In this document: piece after piece, positions 35,596 through 44,807 of the stretch
Numbering within the stretch: the stretch's first letter is position 1
Layout of the letters: each line of letters opens with the position of its first letter
Position numbers and translations under genes: made by a program
Assembly (NCBI GenBank): GCA_002359495.1
Contig: DENB01000057.1
Coordinates: 58,640-122,639, forward strand
Direction: 5' to 3'
Source of the DNA: Enterobacteriaceae bacterium UBA2655
GTDB lineage: Bacteria; Pseudomonadota; Gammaproteobacteria; Enterobacterales; Enterobacteriaceae
Length of the DNA: 64,000 nucleotides
The notes under the pieces: model-generated
Databases searched by the model: none
The model's input: only the letters and a program-made list of their open reading frames with translations
Told to the model about the DNA's origin: nothing

Positions 35596-36287
35596 TGCGT
35601 ACCCTTATCTCTCCCTCGCTGATGTGCATGAACCTGATGGAAATCAAGCAGCAACTGGCGGTACTTGATGCGCGCGCCGACTTTTTGCATATCGACATCA
35701 TGGATGGTCACTACGTCAAAAACCTTACGCTTTCGCCGTTTTTCATTGAGCAAATTCGCCCTTATACCCAGGTGGCGTTGGATGTGCATTTGATGGTGGA
35801 AGAGCCCACCGATTTTATCGAGGTGATTGCGAAAGCGGGCGCGGATTATATCTGCCCTCACGCGGAGACCATTAATCGCGATGCTTTTCGCGTGATCAAT
35901 CAAATTCGCTCGCTGGGTAAAAAAGTGGGCGTGGTATTAAACCCTGCCACGCCGATCTCCTTTATCCAGAGTTACCTTCATCTGCTGGACAAGATCACGG
36001 TGATGACGGTTGATCCAGGCTATGCCGGCCAGCCCTTTATCGTGGAGATGCTGAAGAAAATTGAGGAGCTGCGCGATCTTAAAAACCGCCACGGCTATCG
36101 CTATCTGATTGAAATCGATGGTTCCTGCAACCAGCGCACTTACAACCTGTTATTAGGCGCGGGCGCGGAAGTCCTGATTGTCGGCACGTCCGGCCTGTTT
36201 AATCTCCATGAAAACCTGGAGACAGGTTGGGACATGATGATTAATCACATCGAACAGGCGAAAGGTGCATTGCAGGAGTCAGCATGA
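35595..36287 (+). CDS. alsE: D-allulose-6-phosphate 3-epimerase
   Basis: 230 residues. Very close in pattern to E. coli AlsE: PSLMCMNLMEIKQQL, then FLHIDIMDGHYVKNLTLSPF (metal His and Asp), DVHLMVEEP (metal His), VMTVDPGYAGQPFI (catalytic Asp) and IEIDGSCNQRTYN. It interconverts allulose-6-phosphate and fructose-6-phosphate. The VDPG and LCM features favour AlsE over ribulose-phosphate epimerase (Rpe), though another ketose-phosphate cannot be excluded. It overlaps the kinase gene by four bases. Confidence 0.86.
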   Translation: MRTLISPSLMCMNLMEIKQQLAVLDARADFLHIDIMDGHYVKNLTLSPFFIEQIRPYTQVALDVHLMVEEPTDFIEVIAKAGADYICPHAETINRDAFRVINQIRSLGKKVGVVLNPATPISFIQSYLHLLDKITVMTVDPGYAGQPFIVEMLKKIEELRDLKNRHGYRYLIEIDGSCNQRTYNLLLGAGAEVLIVGTSGLFNLHENLETGWDMMINHIEQAKGALQESA

Positions 36288-37180
36288 GCGAAACCTGGCT
36301 GGGGATAGATATTGGCGGTACCAGTACCCGCTTACTCACTCTGCGAGGTGAGAATGAGTGGGGAGGATTCCAAAAGGTTCCTACCGCAAGCTGGGCGACG
36401 ATGCCCGATGCGCTGGGCGCGCTGGCGGGGCTGATAAAAACGGTTCTGGTTGAGCAGAAGATCTCCGGGGTGATGCTGGGGCTGCCCGGTATTCTCAGCC
36501 GCGATCGACAGCAGGTGATCTCGCTGCCTTTTATCCAGGCGCTGAATAATATTCAGGTCGCCGCCCGGCTTAGCGAGATGACAGGCGTGCCGGTCGCGAT
36601 GGATAAAGATGTGAATCACCTCATGTTGTGGGATCTGCTCCAGCTTGAGCAGATGCCGGATAACGCGGTCGGACTCTATCTGGGTACCGGAATGGGCAAC
36701 AGCCTGTGGGTTAACGGCCAGTTTTATCATGGCGAACACGGCGGCGCAGGAGAGATTGGACATATTCCGTGGGCGGATAACGATCTGCCCTGCCCGTGCG
36801 GCAATCAGGGCTGCGCTGAAACGCTGACGTCAGGCCATTGGCTAAGTCAGTGGGCGCTGCGCAATTTTCCGCATACCGATATGTCGCAACTCTTTACGCT
36901 GCATGGCGATCATCCCGAGTTGCAGCAGTTCATTACCCGGCTGGCAAAAATCATCGCCAGCGAAATGAACATCCTGGACCCGCAATATTTGATCCTTGGT
37001 GGCGGCGTGCTGGCGATGAACGATTTTCCATTGGCGTTGTTGCAGAGCCAAATTGAGCGCTATCTGCGCCCGCCCGTCACGCGCAGCGAATTGCAGATTA
37101 TTATCAGCCACGCCACCGATCAGACCGGAGGGCGCGGCGCCTGTCTGGCCGCCGCGCGCCGGTTCGGGAGGAAAGAATGA
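36284..37180 (+). CDS. ROK-family sugar kinase (AlsK-like)
   Basis: 298 residues. The phosphate loop is GIDIGGTSTRLLTL and the catalytic region VAMDKDVNHLMLWD. The ROK zinc-binding motif is present as HGGAGEIGHIP followed by CPCGNQGCAET. Alignment by eye follows AlsK, the allose kinase. No allose-6-phosphate isomerase gene is present here, so the natural substrate may be allulose itself, giving the substrate of AlsE directly. That is inference. Confidence 0.82.
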   Translation: MSETWLGIDIGGTSTRLLTLRGENEWGGFQKVPTASWATMPDALGALAGLIKTVLVEQKISGVMLGLPGILSRDRQQVISLPFIQALNNIQVAARLSEMTGVPVAMDKDVNHLMLWDLLQLEQMPDNAVGLYLGTGMGNSLWVNGQFYHGEHGGAGEIGHIPWADNDLPCPCGNQGCAETLTSGHWLSQWALRNFPHTDMSQLFTLHGDHPELQQFITRLAKIIASEMNILDPQYLILGGGVLAMNDFPLALLQSQIERYLRPPVTRSELQIIISHATDQTGGRGACLAAARRFGRKE

Positions 37181-38148
37181 AAGGCAAAGTCTGCGTTTTT
37201 GGCTCGTTTAACCTGGATATTGTCACCAAAATGTCGCGCTTTCCGCTGCCTGGTGAATCTTTAGTGGCGCACAGCAGCATGATGGGGCCCGGCGGTAAGG
37301 GATCAAATCAGGCGACGGCTGCGCTGCGCGCCGGCGCTCGCGTTCATTACATAGGTAAGGTGGGCAATGATGATTTCGGCCAGTTTGCCCGACGTCATCT
37401 GGAGAAAACCGGCTTTGACGCCATCACGCTGTTTACCTGCAAAGAGAAGCCCACCGGCAACGCGATGATCTACGTGGCCGGCGACGATGCAGAGAATATG
37501 ATTTCTGTCTATCCCGGCGCCAATCTCACCGTGACCACCGCCGAAGTTAACCGCTGTCAGCCAACCGTGGCCGCCGCGGATATTTTGCTGGTGCAGCTGG
37601 AAAATAACCTCAGCGCCATCCAGCGCATGATAAGAAATGCGCGCCAGGCGGGGACCTATGTGATCGTCAATCCTGCGCCCTGGCAGAAAGTGAGCGCGGC
37701 TTTTTTAAAAAACGTCGATCTGTTAACGCCAAACAGCACCGAAGCCTCGCAGCTTACCGGCATTGAGGTGAAGGATTTCGCCAGCGCCCAACGTGCGGCG
37801 GAAGCGCTGCATGCAACGGGCGTCCGTCAGTTGATCATTACCCTGGGGATGCAGGGCGCGCTGTTATCGACCGAAAAATACCTTGCCCGCATCCCTGTTT
37901 ATCCGGCGCAGCCGGTAGACAGTACCGGCGCAGGCGACTCTTTCAATGGCGCGCTGGCGGCACGGCTTGCCGCCGGGGAGCCTTTGGAACAAGCAGCGCT
38001 CTTTGCTTCCGCCTACGCCTCGGTCTGCGTTGAACGGGCAGGCGCGGCTAACGCGATGCCGCTCTATTCCGATGCTATCGCACGTATGCAGCAATATCCG
38101 GCGCTGGCGGTCACCCTCATTGAACAGGCTAACGCCGATGTGACGTAA
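37177..38148 (+). CDS. ribokinase-family (PfkB) sugar kinase
   Basis: 323 residues. The N-terminal GSFNLDIVTKMSRFPLPGES and GPGGKGSNQATAALRAGA bind the sugar. The C-terminal PVDSTGAGDSFNGALAARLA carries the anion hole and catalytic Asp. It would phosphorylate ribose or another furanose released by the nucleoside hydrolase encoded at the operon end. It overlaps the ROK kinase by four bases. Confidence 0.88.
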   Translation: MKGKVCVFGSFNLDIVTKMSRFPLPGESLVAHSSMMGPGGKGSNQATAALRAGARVHYIGKVGNDDFGQFARRHLEKTGFDAITLFTCKEKPTGNAMIYVAGDDAENMISVYPGANLTVTTAEVNRCQPTVAAADILLVQLENNLSAIQRMIRNARQAGTYVIVNPAPWQKVSAAFLKNVDLLTPNSTEASQLTGIEVKDFASAQRAAEALHATGVRQLIITLGMQGALLSTEKYLARIPVYPAQPVDSTGAGDSFNGALAARLAAGEPLEQAALFASAYASVCVERAGAANAMPLYSDAIARMQQYPALAVTLIEQANADVT

Positions 38149-38212
38149 CACCCGTCGCGGTGCGCATATCTGCTCTCGCCCTACCCTACATAAACAAAAG
38201 ACGGAGATAAAA

Positions 38213-39190
38213 ATGAAAAAAATTGCTGCTGTCCTGATTTCCCTGACGCTGTGCGGCCATGCGCTGGCGGCCGAACCGCTTAAAATGGGGGTGGTTGTCA
38301 AAGTGGGCGGCAACGCCTGGTTTAATTCAATGGAAGAAGGGATCAAAAAAGAGGCGGCAAAAGAGGGAATCAATGCCTGGCAGGTCGGGCCGACTGCGCA
38401 GGATCCGGCGCAACAGGTCAAAGCCATTGAAGATCTTATTGCTCAGAAGGTCGATATCATCGGTGTCGTGCCCGTCGATCCGGCGGCGCTGGAGCCTGTG
38501 CTGAAGAAAGCCCAGCAGGCAGGCATCAAAGTAATTACCCATGAATCCCCCTCACAAAAATATGCCGACTGGGATTTTGAACTGGTGGACGCCAAAACCT
38601 TTGGCGAACGGCACATGCAGCTTATGGCGCAGTGCATGCATGAGCAGGGGCAATATTCCATCATTGTCGGCAGCCTGACCATTCCGCTGCATCGGGTATG
38701 GGCGCAGTCGGCGATTGATTATCAAAAACAGCACTACCCCAACATGCAACAGGTGGGCGATCTCTTTGGTACCGGCGAGTCGGTGGATGAATCCATGCGC
38801 GTGACCAATGAGATGATGAACAAATATCCCGATTTTAAAGGCATGATGGCGTTTGGATCGCCAGGCCCGGTCGGGGCGGGACGAGCTGTAGCCAACCGCC
38901 GAGCCAAAGACAAAGTCTGTGTGGTCGGGGCTTATAGCCCAAGCCAGGCCGCGTCGCTGGTGCGCAACGACAATATTAAAGGCGGCTATGTCTGGAATCC
39001 GATGACAGCCGGCGAGTTGTTTGTACGTATCGGCAAAATGGTGGCGGAGAACCAACCCATCCAGCAAGGCGCTCAAATTGAGGGAATGGGTACGTTGCGC
39101 GTCGATAGCGCTAACCATACGTTATATGGCGACAGCCTTGAGAGCCTGGACAAAAATAACATGCAAAAATTAATCAAAATGGGTCTGTAA
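38213..39190 (+). CDS. sugar ABC transporter substrate-binding protein, second copy
   Basis: 325 residues with a signal peptide (AAVLISLTLCGHALA). It is a clear paralog of the protein at 31059 (GVVVKVGGNAWFNSMEEGIK, ESPSQKYADWDFELVDAKTF, GGYVWNPMTAGELFVRIGKM). It has its own ribosome site (ACGGAGA) after a 64-base gap. No second ATPase or permease follows, so both binding proteins probably feed the same channel and widen its range. Confidence 0.9.
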   Translation: MKKIAAVLISLTLCGHALAAEPLKMGVVVKVGGNAWFNSMEEGIKKEAAKEGINAWQVGPTAQDPAQQVKAIEDLIAQKVDIIGVVPVDPAALEPVLKKAQQAGIKVITHESPSQKYADWDFELVDAKTFGERHMQLMAQCMHEQGQYSIIVGSLTIPLHRVWAQSAIDYQKQHYPNMQQVGDLFGTGESVDESMRVTNEMMNKYPDFKGMMAFGSPGPVGAGRAVANRRAKDKVCVVGAYSPSQAASLVRNDNIKGGYVWNPMTAGELFVRIGKMVAENQPIQQGAQIEGMGTLRVDSANHTLYGDSLESLDKNNMQKLIKMGL

Positions 39191-39199
39191 GGAGGCGGT

Positions 39200-40168
39200 G
39201 TGAGCGCACGTAAAATCATTATCGATACCGATCCGGCGATCGGCATTCCCGGCACCGACGCCGATGACCCTATCGCCATTATGCTGGCCCTTCAGGATCC
39301 GCGTCTGGAGCTGATGGCGATCACCACCGTGTTCGGCAATTGTCCGCCGCTGTTGGGCGCACGCTGCGCCACGCGTATTTTACAGGTGGCGCAACGCACT
39401 GATATACCGGTTGCCGTAGGTCAGGCGCTTCCCCTGAGCGGCGCCTTGCCTGAGCTGTTGCAAAACGCTTATCAAGGGCCGCGCGGACGAGAGGGAAGCA
39501 TTGTGCTGCCCGAGCCGGAGGCCTCGCATTGCGGTCAACACGCCAGCGAGTTGATTATTGAGATGGTGCGTAAGTATCCGGGAGAGATCACGCTGGTCTG
39601 CATCGGCGCGCACAGCAATCTGGCGCTGGCACTACTCAAAGCGCCGGAGATCGCGCCGCTGATTAAAGAGGTGGTGATGATGGCCGGAGCGCTGGGCATG
39701 GATGCGAAATGGGGGCGTGGCAACATCACTCCCGTGGCGGAATGCAACATCTGGTTTGATCCGCAGGCGGCAGATATTGTTTTCCGCTCCGGCATTCCAC
39801 TCTCTATGGTAAGCCTTGACGTGACCAATGCCGCGACCGGTTTGGTACTGACGCGTGAACATCTTGCCAATCTTGCAGAGGATAAGCCGCTCGATACCCT
39901 GTTTAAACAGGTTTGCGCCAGCTATTTCGATGCCCCAATGTTTGACTGGTCAGAAGGATGCGTCCTGTACGATCCCCTGGCAGTCGCTGTTGCGGCGAAT
40001 GCCTCAATTGGCGTGTTCGAAGAGATGGCGATAGGCATTGAAACAACAGGCCGCTTAACCGTCGGTCAGACCGTTCCATTACGTGATAAGCCGACCAATG
40101 TGCGAGTTTGTACGCACATTGATGGGCACACCATCGTTAATGACATTGTGCGCGCCATTGTGCGTTAA
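39200..40168 (+). CDS. ribonucleoside hydrolase-like protein (inosine/uridine-preferring family)
   Basis: 322 residues from a GTG start with GGAGG at 39191-39195. The calcium-binding Asp cluster is IIIDTDPAIGIPGTDADDPI. The active-site strand AECNIWFDPQAADIVF and the second Asp in FDWSEGCVLYDPLAVAVA complete the site. The family hydrolyses the N-glycosidic bond of nucleosides in the cytoplasm. As last gene of the operon it suggests the imported compound is a nucleoside or other N-glycoside. No signal peptide is seen. Confidence 0.87.
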   Translation: MSARKIIIDTDPAIGIPGTDADDPIAIMLALQDPRLELMAITTVFGNCPPLLGARCATRILQVAQRTDIPVAVGQALPLSGALPELLQNAYQGPRGREGSIVLPEPEASHCGQHASELIIEMVRKYPGEITLVCIGAHSNLALALLKAPEIAPLIKEVVMMAGALGMDAKWGRGNITPVAECNIWFDPQAADIVFRSGIPLSMVSLDVTNAATGLVLTREHLANLAEDKPLDTLFKQVCASYFDAPMFDWSEGCVLYDPLAVAVAANASIGVFEEMAIGIETTGRLTVGQTVPLRDKPTNVRVCTHIDGHTIVNDIVRAIVR

Positions 40169-40226
40169 TCCGATGCAACGACTGATTACAGTGAACATGA
40201 AATGGCTGTTTGAAGAGTAATTAAAG

Positions 40227-40249
40227 GCCGCTACACACTCAGTAGCGGC
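40227..40249. terminator. 8-bp hairpin after the nucleoside hydrolase gene
   Basis: GCCGCTAC ACACTCA GTAGCGGC forms a perfect stem about 60 bases after the operon stop. The tail (AAAGGC) lacks T, so it may work only as a 3' end stabiliser. Confidence 0.4.
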
Positions 40250-40397
40250 AAAGGCTGCCGCGCTGCGTAATATGAAGTGCGCAGCCGCGATCAAGCAAAC
40301 AATGACTTCCTGAGCAAAGCCGACCAAAAACAGGCTATTTTAATCTGTTCAGCCTGGCCCCTCGCCCGGCTCCTTCTCCGTCACGACATCCCTGACG

Positions 40398-41339
40398 TCA
40401 GAGAAAAAATGCGCTCAGCTCTTTTGCCACCACCTGAGGTTGCTCCTCCGGTATAAAATGTCCGCAGTTGGGCACTCGCACGCCCGACACATTTTCGGCA
40501 AAGGCACGCAAAGGCGCAGCCATATCAGCGATAGAACCCTGCTCGGCGCTGATCGCCAGTATCGGCATCCTGATCTTGCCCTCAGCCAACAGCGCTCTGT
40601 TTTGCGAAGCGGAAAGCGCCACCAAGCGGTAATAAGCGAGACCCGCGCGCAATCCGCCGCTGACGTTCATCACCCGCAGGTACTCATCAATATCCGCATC
40701 CGTAAAAACTGCCGGACAGGCGGTTTTTCTTCTTAAAAACCACTCCAGATAAAGACGTTCACGCCCGGCAATCAGCGCTTCAGGAAGGTCAGGAATGATA
40801 TGAAAAGCAAAATGCCAGGTTTTCCAGGCTTTATCCGGCGTGACGGGTAAAGCATCAGGCAGAGTAACGCCCGGAATGCCGGCGTCAAGTAACGCCAGCC
40901 GCTTTATCTCGTCGCCATAGAGCGCAGCGTAAGGCCAGGCGACCCAGGCGCCTACGTCATGTGCGGCGAGAAAATAGCGATCAACGTTGAGTTGCTCCAG
41001 CAGGCCATGCACCTTTTCCGCCAGCGAACGGGTGTCATAACCGGATTCCGGGCGATCTGAATCCCCCTGCCCCGGCAGATCCGGCGCAATAATGCGGTAG
41101 TTTTTACCCATCAACGCCATGACCTGACGCCATGCATACCAGCTTTGCGGGAAGCCAGCCAGCAGAACCAGCGTCTCTCCCGCCGGGTTTCCTCCCGTGA
41201 CGTAATGCATTCTCACGCCGTCAACCGTGGCGTAGCGGTGCTCGAATCCGGTTAAAGCGCCGTCTTGCCAGCTTACAGGCGGCGCATCAGCCTGGCGCGT
41301 GGCTGACGTTTCACTCGTTTTTTCTGCTCGGTTTTCCAT
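40398..41339 (-). CDS. alpha/beta hydrolase (epoxide hydrolase/haloalkane dehalogenase-like)
   Basis: 313 residues. It has the oxyanion segment LAGFPQSWYAWRQVMA, DLPGQGDSDRP, and a nucleophile elbow FLAAHDVGAWVAWPYA in which the nucleophile is Asp (HDVG). The catalytic His lies in PNCGHFIPEEQP. An Asp nucleophile is the hallmark of soluble epoxide hydrolases and dehalogenases. It is controlled from a promoter carrying the strong palindrome at 41373, likely by the TetR protein encoded just upstream. Confidence 0.85.
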   Translation of the reverse strand: MENRAEKTSETSATRQADAPPVSWQDGALTGFEHRYATVDGVRMHYVTGGNPAGETLVLLAGFPQSWYAWRQVMALMGKNYRIIAPDLPGQGDSDRPESGYDTRSLAEKVHGLLEQLNVDRYFLAAHDVGAWVAWPYAALYGDEIKRLALLDAGIPGVTLPDALPVTPDKAWKTWHFAFHIIPDLPEALIAGRERLYLEWFLRRKTACPAVFTDADIDEYLRVMNVSGGLRAGLAYYRLVALSASQNRALLAEGKIRMPILAISAEQGSIADMAAPLRAFAENVSGVRVPNCGHFIPEEQPQVVAKELSAFFL

Positions 41340-41372
41340 TGTTAATCCTTGGGATAGTGGTTCCTGCCGTTA

Positions 41373-41400
41373 CATTTAGGAAATAGTTGTTTCCTAAATG
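41373..41400. promoter_or_regulatory. TetR-type operator, 11-bp perfect inverted repeat
   Basis: CATTTAGGAAA TAGTTG TTTCCTAAATG lies 33 bases upstream of the hydrolase start and 9 bases after the TetR stop, so it would control the hydrolase promoter (minus strand). Length and symmetry fit a TetR dimer site. Confidence 0.72.
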
Positions 41401-41409
41401 AGTAAATTT

Positions 41410-42027
41410 TTAATCCAGCAGCTTCATTGCCAGACATAGCGTCTCTTCTTCGTCCGCCACGTCTTCAACTTTTCCCACCACGCGCATACCAAAAGCGATA
41501 CAGAGCATCAGTCCGGCCGCCGTTTCGGCGTCAAGCGCTGCGGATACCGAACCGTCCGCCTCCCCCTGCTGCAGTAAAGCGATGAGAAAATTTTTATTAC
41601 GCATCACGGCATGACGAACCAGTTCCGACAGTTCGGCATCAAATACCTGCAGCTCGTTTACGCTGCCAACCACCAGGCAGCCCCGCCTTCCTTCTATCGC
41701 GCGCGCAGACTCCAGATAAAAACGCAGCAGTTCCGCCAAACGTTCCCGGCCGGTCGGCAAGGCTTCAAGACGACGACATAACTCAGCATTGCGCAGAGAG
41801 GTATAGCGCTCGAAAACCTGAAGAAAAAGCGTCCGCTTATCCGCAAAAGCTTTGTAAATACTTCCAGCGGTAAGGTTCATCGCTTCCCCTAAATCAGCCA
41901 TCGAAGCAGCGTGAAACCCTTTTTGCCGGAAAACAATCATGGCGTTATCCAGGGCAAGCTCAGTATTAAACTCGCGCGGTCTGCCGCGCGTTCTGTGTTC
42001 GTTCGGGGGCGTTGTAGATTTGCTCAT
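41410..42027 (-). CDS. TetR-family transcriptional regulator
   Basis: 205 residues. The N-terminal helix-turn-helix is AASMADLGEAMNLTAGSIYK then AFADKRTLF, about residues 40-70. A helical ligand-binding domain follows. It precedes the alpha/beta hydrolase on the same strand, and the perfect palindrome between them is the likely operator. Typical targets are detoxification genes. Confidence 0.87.
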   Translation of the reverse strand: MSKSTTPPNEHRTRGRPREFNTELALDNAMIVFRQKGFHAASMADLGEAMNLTAGSIYKAFADKRTLFLQVFERYTSLRNAELCRRLEALPTGRERLAELLRFYLESARAIEGRRGCLVVGSVNELQVFDAELSELVRHAVMRNKNFLIALLQQGEADGSVSAALDAETAAGLMLCIAFGMRVVGKVEDVADEEETLCLAMKLLD

Positions 42028-42185
42028 AATTTAATAATAAGGAAATGAATACTCCCAAAATAGCGCTGTTCTCCACTATCGGCAAGTCCAAAACATGCGG
42101 GTCGTCCGAATGCGGCGCGTCAGGCTGGATGAAATCCCCGCCGGTAAGCCGCCGGGGAAAATGAAACATAGTCAGCGCGCGGCGC

Positions 42186-43506
42186 TCAAATAAAGCAGCT
42201 GATGAGGATAACCGTTCCCAGGCCCACCACGGAGTTAAGCCCCCAGGTCTTAAACGTGTCTTTCATCGATATGCCAAAGGTTTCTTTAAACAGCAAAAAA
42301 CCGCCGTCGTACATCAGCGTAATGGTATTGCTGCCGCAGGCTACGGCAAGGGCCATTAAGGCAGGATTCAGATCAAAGGCGCCGCTCATCGGCGCAACGA
42401 TGCCTGCCGATGTGATGGCGGCGACCGCGCCCTGCCCGGTAAGAATGCGAATAACAGCCGTAATTAACCACGCGATGATAAAGGGCGAGAACGGAACATG
42501 GCTCATAACATGAACGATGCTGTCTCCCACATCTGAATCAATAATCACCTGTTTGAGAATGCCGCCCGCACTGATGACAAACAGCACGTTGGCAATCTGA
42601 GCGATGGACACGCTCACTTTTTTGGTGATCTCTTCTGAGGTCAGCCCTCGCTTAACGCCGAGTAGCCATATCGCCGCGCAGGTGGCTAACAGCATGCTGA
42701 TTTCCGCGCTGCCCAGCAATTCACAAAGGCGCGTGAGGCCGGAGGCGCTGCTTGCCAGCGGTTTGATCACCGACGCCAGAATCATCAGCACCGCCGGTAT
42801 CAGGGGGATCATGATGCTGATTCTGAAAGAGGGCAATTTATGCGCATCCAGCTCTTCTATCGGTTTAATCATTGAGTTCAGCGGGATGCTGTTGATGCCC
42901 GGCAAAAAGCGCGGCAACAAGATCCCTGCGCAAAACAGCGCGGGTATGATCGTTAAAGCGCCATATAAGTAAATCTGGACGATATCGGCATCGAAGGCGC
43001 TGGTAAGGGCAACCGGCCCGGGCTGAAGGCGGAAATAAGCTGTGCCCCATCGTGGCGCCAACCACGGTGGGTATCACCAGTTTCATATAGGGAATGTCGG
43101 CTTTCTTTGCGATATTCATCACCAGCGGCATTGCGATAAGAAAGGCGACTTCATAAAACATCGCGATGCCGAAGATTACTCCGATAAAAATCAGTCCCAC
43201 GGAAAGAAAACGCGTACCGCAGCGGCGAATAACCGTATCGGCTATTTGCTGGCTGGCGCCCGATTCCGTCATGAATTTGCCGATGATCGCGCCGAATATA
43301 ATAATCAGCGCCAGATGTCCCATAATACTGCCGATGCCTTGCTGTATAGTGGCGACGACTTTATTTAACGGAATGCCTACCGCTACCGCGACAAACACCC
43401 CGGCAATAAGCAGCGAGAAGATATTATGGAATTTATATTTAATATTGAGCAGCACCAGCAGCGCAATACCTGCCAGCACCCAAAAGAGTGATAAGAAAGG
43501 CGACAT
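42186..43506 (-). pseudogene. GntP-family sugar-acid permease, single-base frameshift
   Basis: The N-terminal half starts at 43506 with GAGGACA before the ATG (MSPFLSLFWVLAGIALLVLL) and runs to VVGATMGHSLFPP. The frame then continues in another phase: PGPVALTSAF and on to FLLFKETFGISMKDTFKTWG. The family reads LFPPQPGPVA here. The minus strand has CCGCCTTCAGCCC where CCGCCTCAGCCC would keep the frame, an extra T at about 43039. Together the halves make a normal permease of about 440 residues. It is co-directional with the mannonate dehydratase upstream, so it probably imported a hexonate or hexuronate. Confidence 0.82.
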
Positions 43507-43584
43507 TATTGTCCTCAGGAGACGTGTAGGCGTTATTTTTTTGAGGTAAAAAAAGAGAGCGGAGTCAGACTCCGCCATAGAAGT

Positions 43585-44649
43585 TTATTTCTGACTGACG
43601 GCTTCCCATAAGCCAAGAATATAAGTCACGCCCAGCGCGCGATCATAGAGTCCGTAACCGGGTCTGCCTGTTTCATCCCAGATAAAACGGCCGTGGTCAG
43701 GTCTGATATATCCGTCAAAACCGTTGTCATGCAGCGATTTAATTACCCGCAGCATATCTAACGAGCCGTACTGCGTCGGATGAGCGGACTCGTAAAAGTC
43801 TTTGTCTTTGATGATTTTGATGTTTCTGACATGAGCAAAATGAATGCGTTTCCGGCGCGAGAATTCCTGAAGAATGCCATACACATCATTTTCCGGATCT
43901 TCCGCGATTGAGCCGGTGCAGAGCGTCAGGCCATTGGCTTCGGAATCCACAACGTTGCAAATCCAGTCCAGATCGTCACGATTTTTGACCACGCGCGGTA
44001 AACCAAAAATAGAATAAGGCGGATCGTCCGGGTGGATGGCCATCTTGATGCCGACCTCTTCGCAGACGGGAATAATGGCTTTCAGGAAATAAGCCAGATT
44101 TTCGCGCAATAGCGTATCGTCCACATCTTTATATTTCGCAAACAGCTCCTGCACTTTCGCCAGGCGCTCAGGCTCCCAGCCCGGTAAGGCAAATCCGTTT
44201 GAATTTTCCAAAACTTCTTTAACGACGTCATCCAGACTTTTATCAATGCCAGCCTTTTCAAACGCCATAGTTAGCGATCCGTCAGGCAGAACATAGTTCA
44301 TGTCTGTTTTCATCCAGTCGAAGACGGGCATGAAGTTATAGCAAATTACTTTCACGCCGAACTCGGCCAGGTTACGAATAGTCTGTTGGTAATTGGCGAT
44401 GTAACGATCGCGGGAAGGCAAACCGATCTTGATATCATCGTGAATATTAACGCTCTCAATGACTTCCATCGTCAGCCCGGCCGCGTGAGCCTGTTCGATC
44501 AGCGCTTTGATCTTCTCCTTTGGCCAGACTTCCCCGACGGCGACATCGTAAAGCGCGCCAACCACGCCTGACACGCCGGGCACCTGTCGTATATGTTCCA
44601 GTGGAATCTTATCTTCTTCGGGTCCAAACCAACGCATCGTCATCTGCAT
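43585..44649 (-). CDS. uxuA: mannonate dehydratase, short type
   Basis: 354 residues. It has the UxuA family pattern (RWFGPEEDKIPLEHIRQVPG, KVICYNFMPVFDWMKTDMNY, IHPDDPPYSIFGLPRVVKN and YIRPDHGRFIWDETGRPGYG). It dehydrates D-mannonate to 2-keto-3-deoxygluconate using Fe2+/Mn2+. It lacks the about 40-residue insert seen in the second UxuA of this window and resembles the form common in Firmicutes. It forms a unit with the broken GntP permease. The start could also be at 44643, which would give MTMRWFGP. Confidence 0.88.
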   Translation of the reverse strand: MQMTMRWFGPEEDKIPLEHIRQVPGVSGVVGALYDVAVGEVWPKEKIKALIEQAHAAGLTMEVIESVNIHDDIKIGLPSRDRYIANYQQTIRNLAEFGVKVICYNFMPVFDWMKTDMNYVLPDGSLTMAFEKAGIDKSLDDVVKEVLENSNGFALPGWEPERLAKVQELFAKYKDVDDTLLRENLAYFLKAIIPVCEEVGIKMAIHPDDPPYSIFGLPRVVKNRDDLDWICNVVDSEANGLTLCTGSIAEDPENDVYGILQEFSRRKRIHFAHVRNIKIIKDKDFYESAHPTQYGSLDMLRVIKSLHDNGFDGYIRPDHGRFIWDETGRPGYGLYDRALGVTYILGLWEAVSQK

Positions 44650-44664
44650 ACGAATTACTCACTG

Positions 44665-44681
44665 TGTCAAAAATTTTGTCA
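44665..44681. promoter_or_regulatory. near-perfect palindrome TGTCAAAA-A-TTTTGTCA upstream of uxuA
   Basis: The arms match except for one pair. It begins 16 bases before the dehydratase start on the minus strand, so it is a good candidate operator for this small operon. No dedicated regulator gene is adjacent except the LysR gene at 44808. Confidence 0.45.
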
Positions 44682-44807
44682 TCAAATCTACCATTCTAGT
44701 ATGTGTTATAAACAGGTTACATAAGGTGATCGTTCTCACATTCTGGGTAAACTGAAACAGAGTTTCATCTGTGTTTTCCTTCCGCGTAAGGTGCTGACAA
44801 AGGCTTT

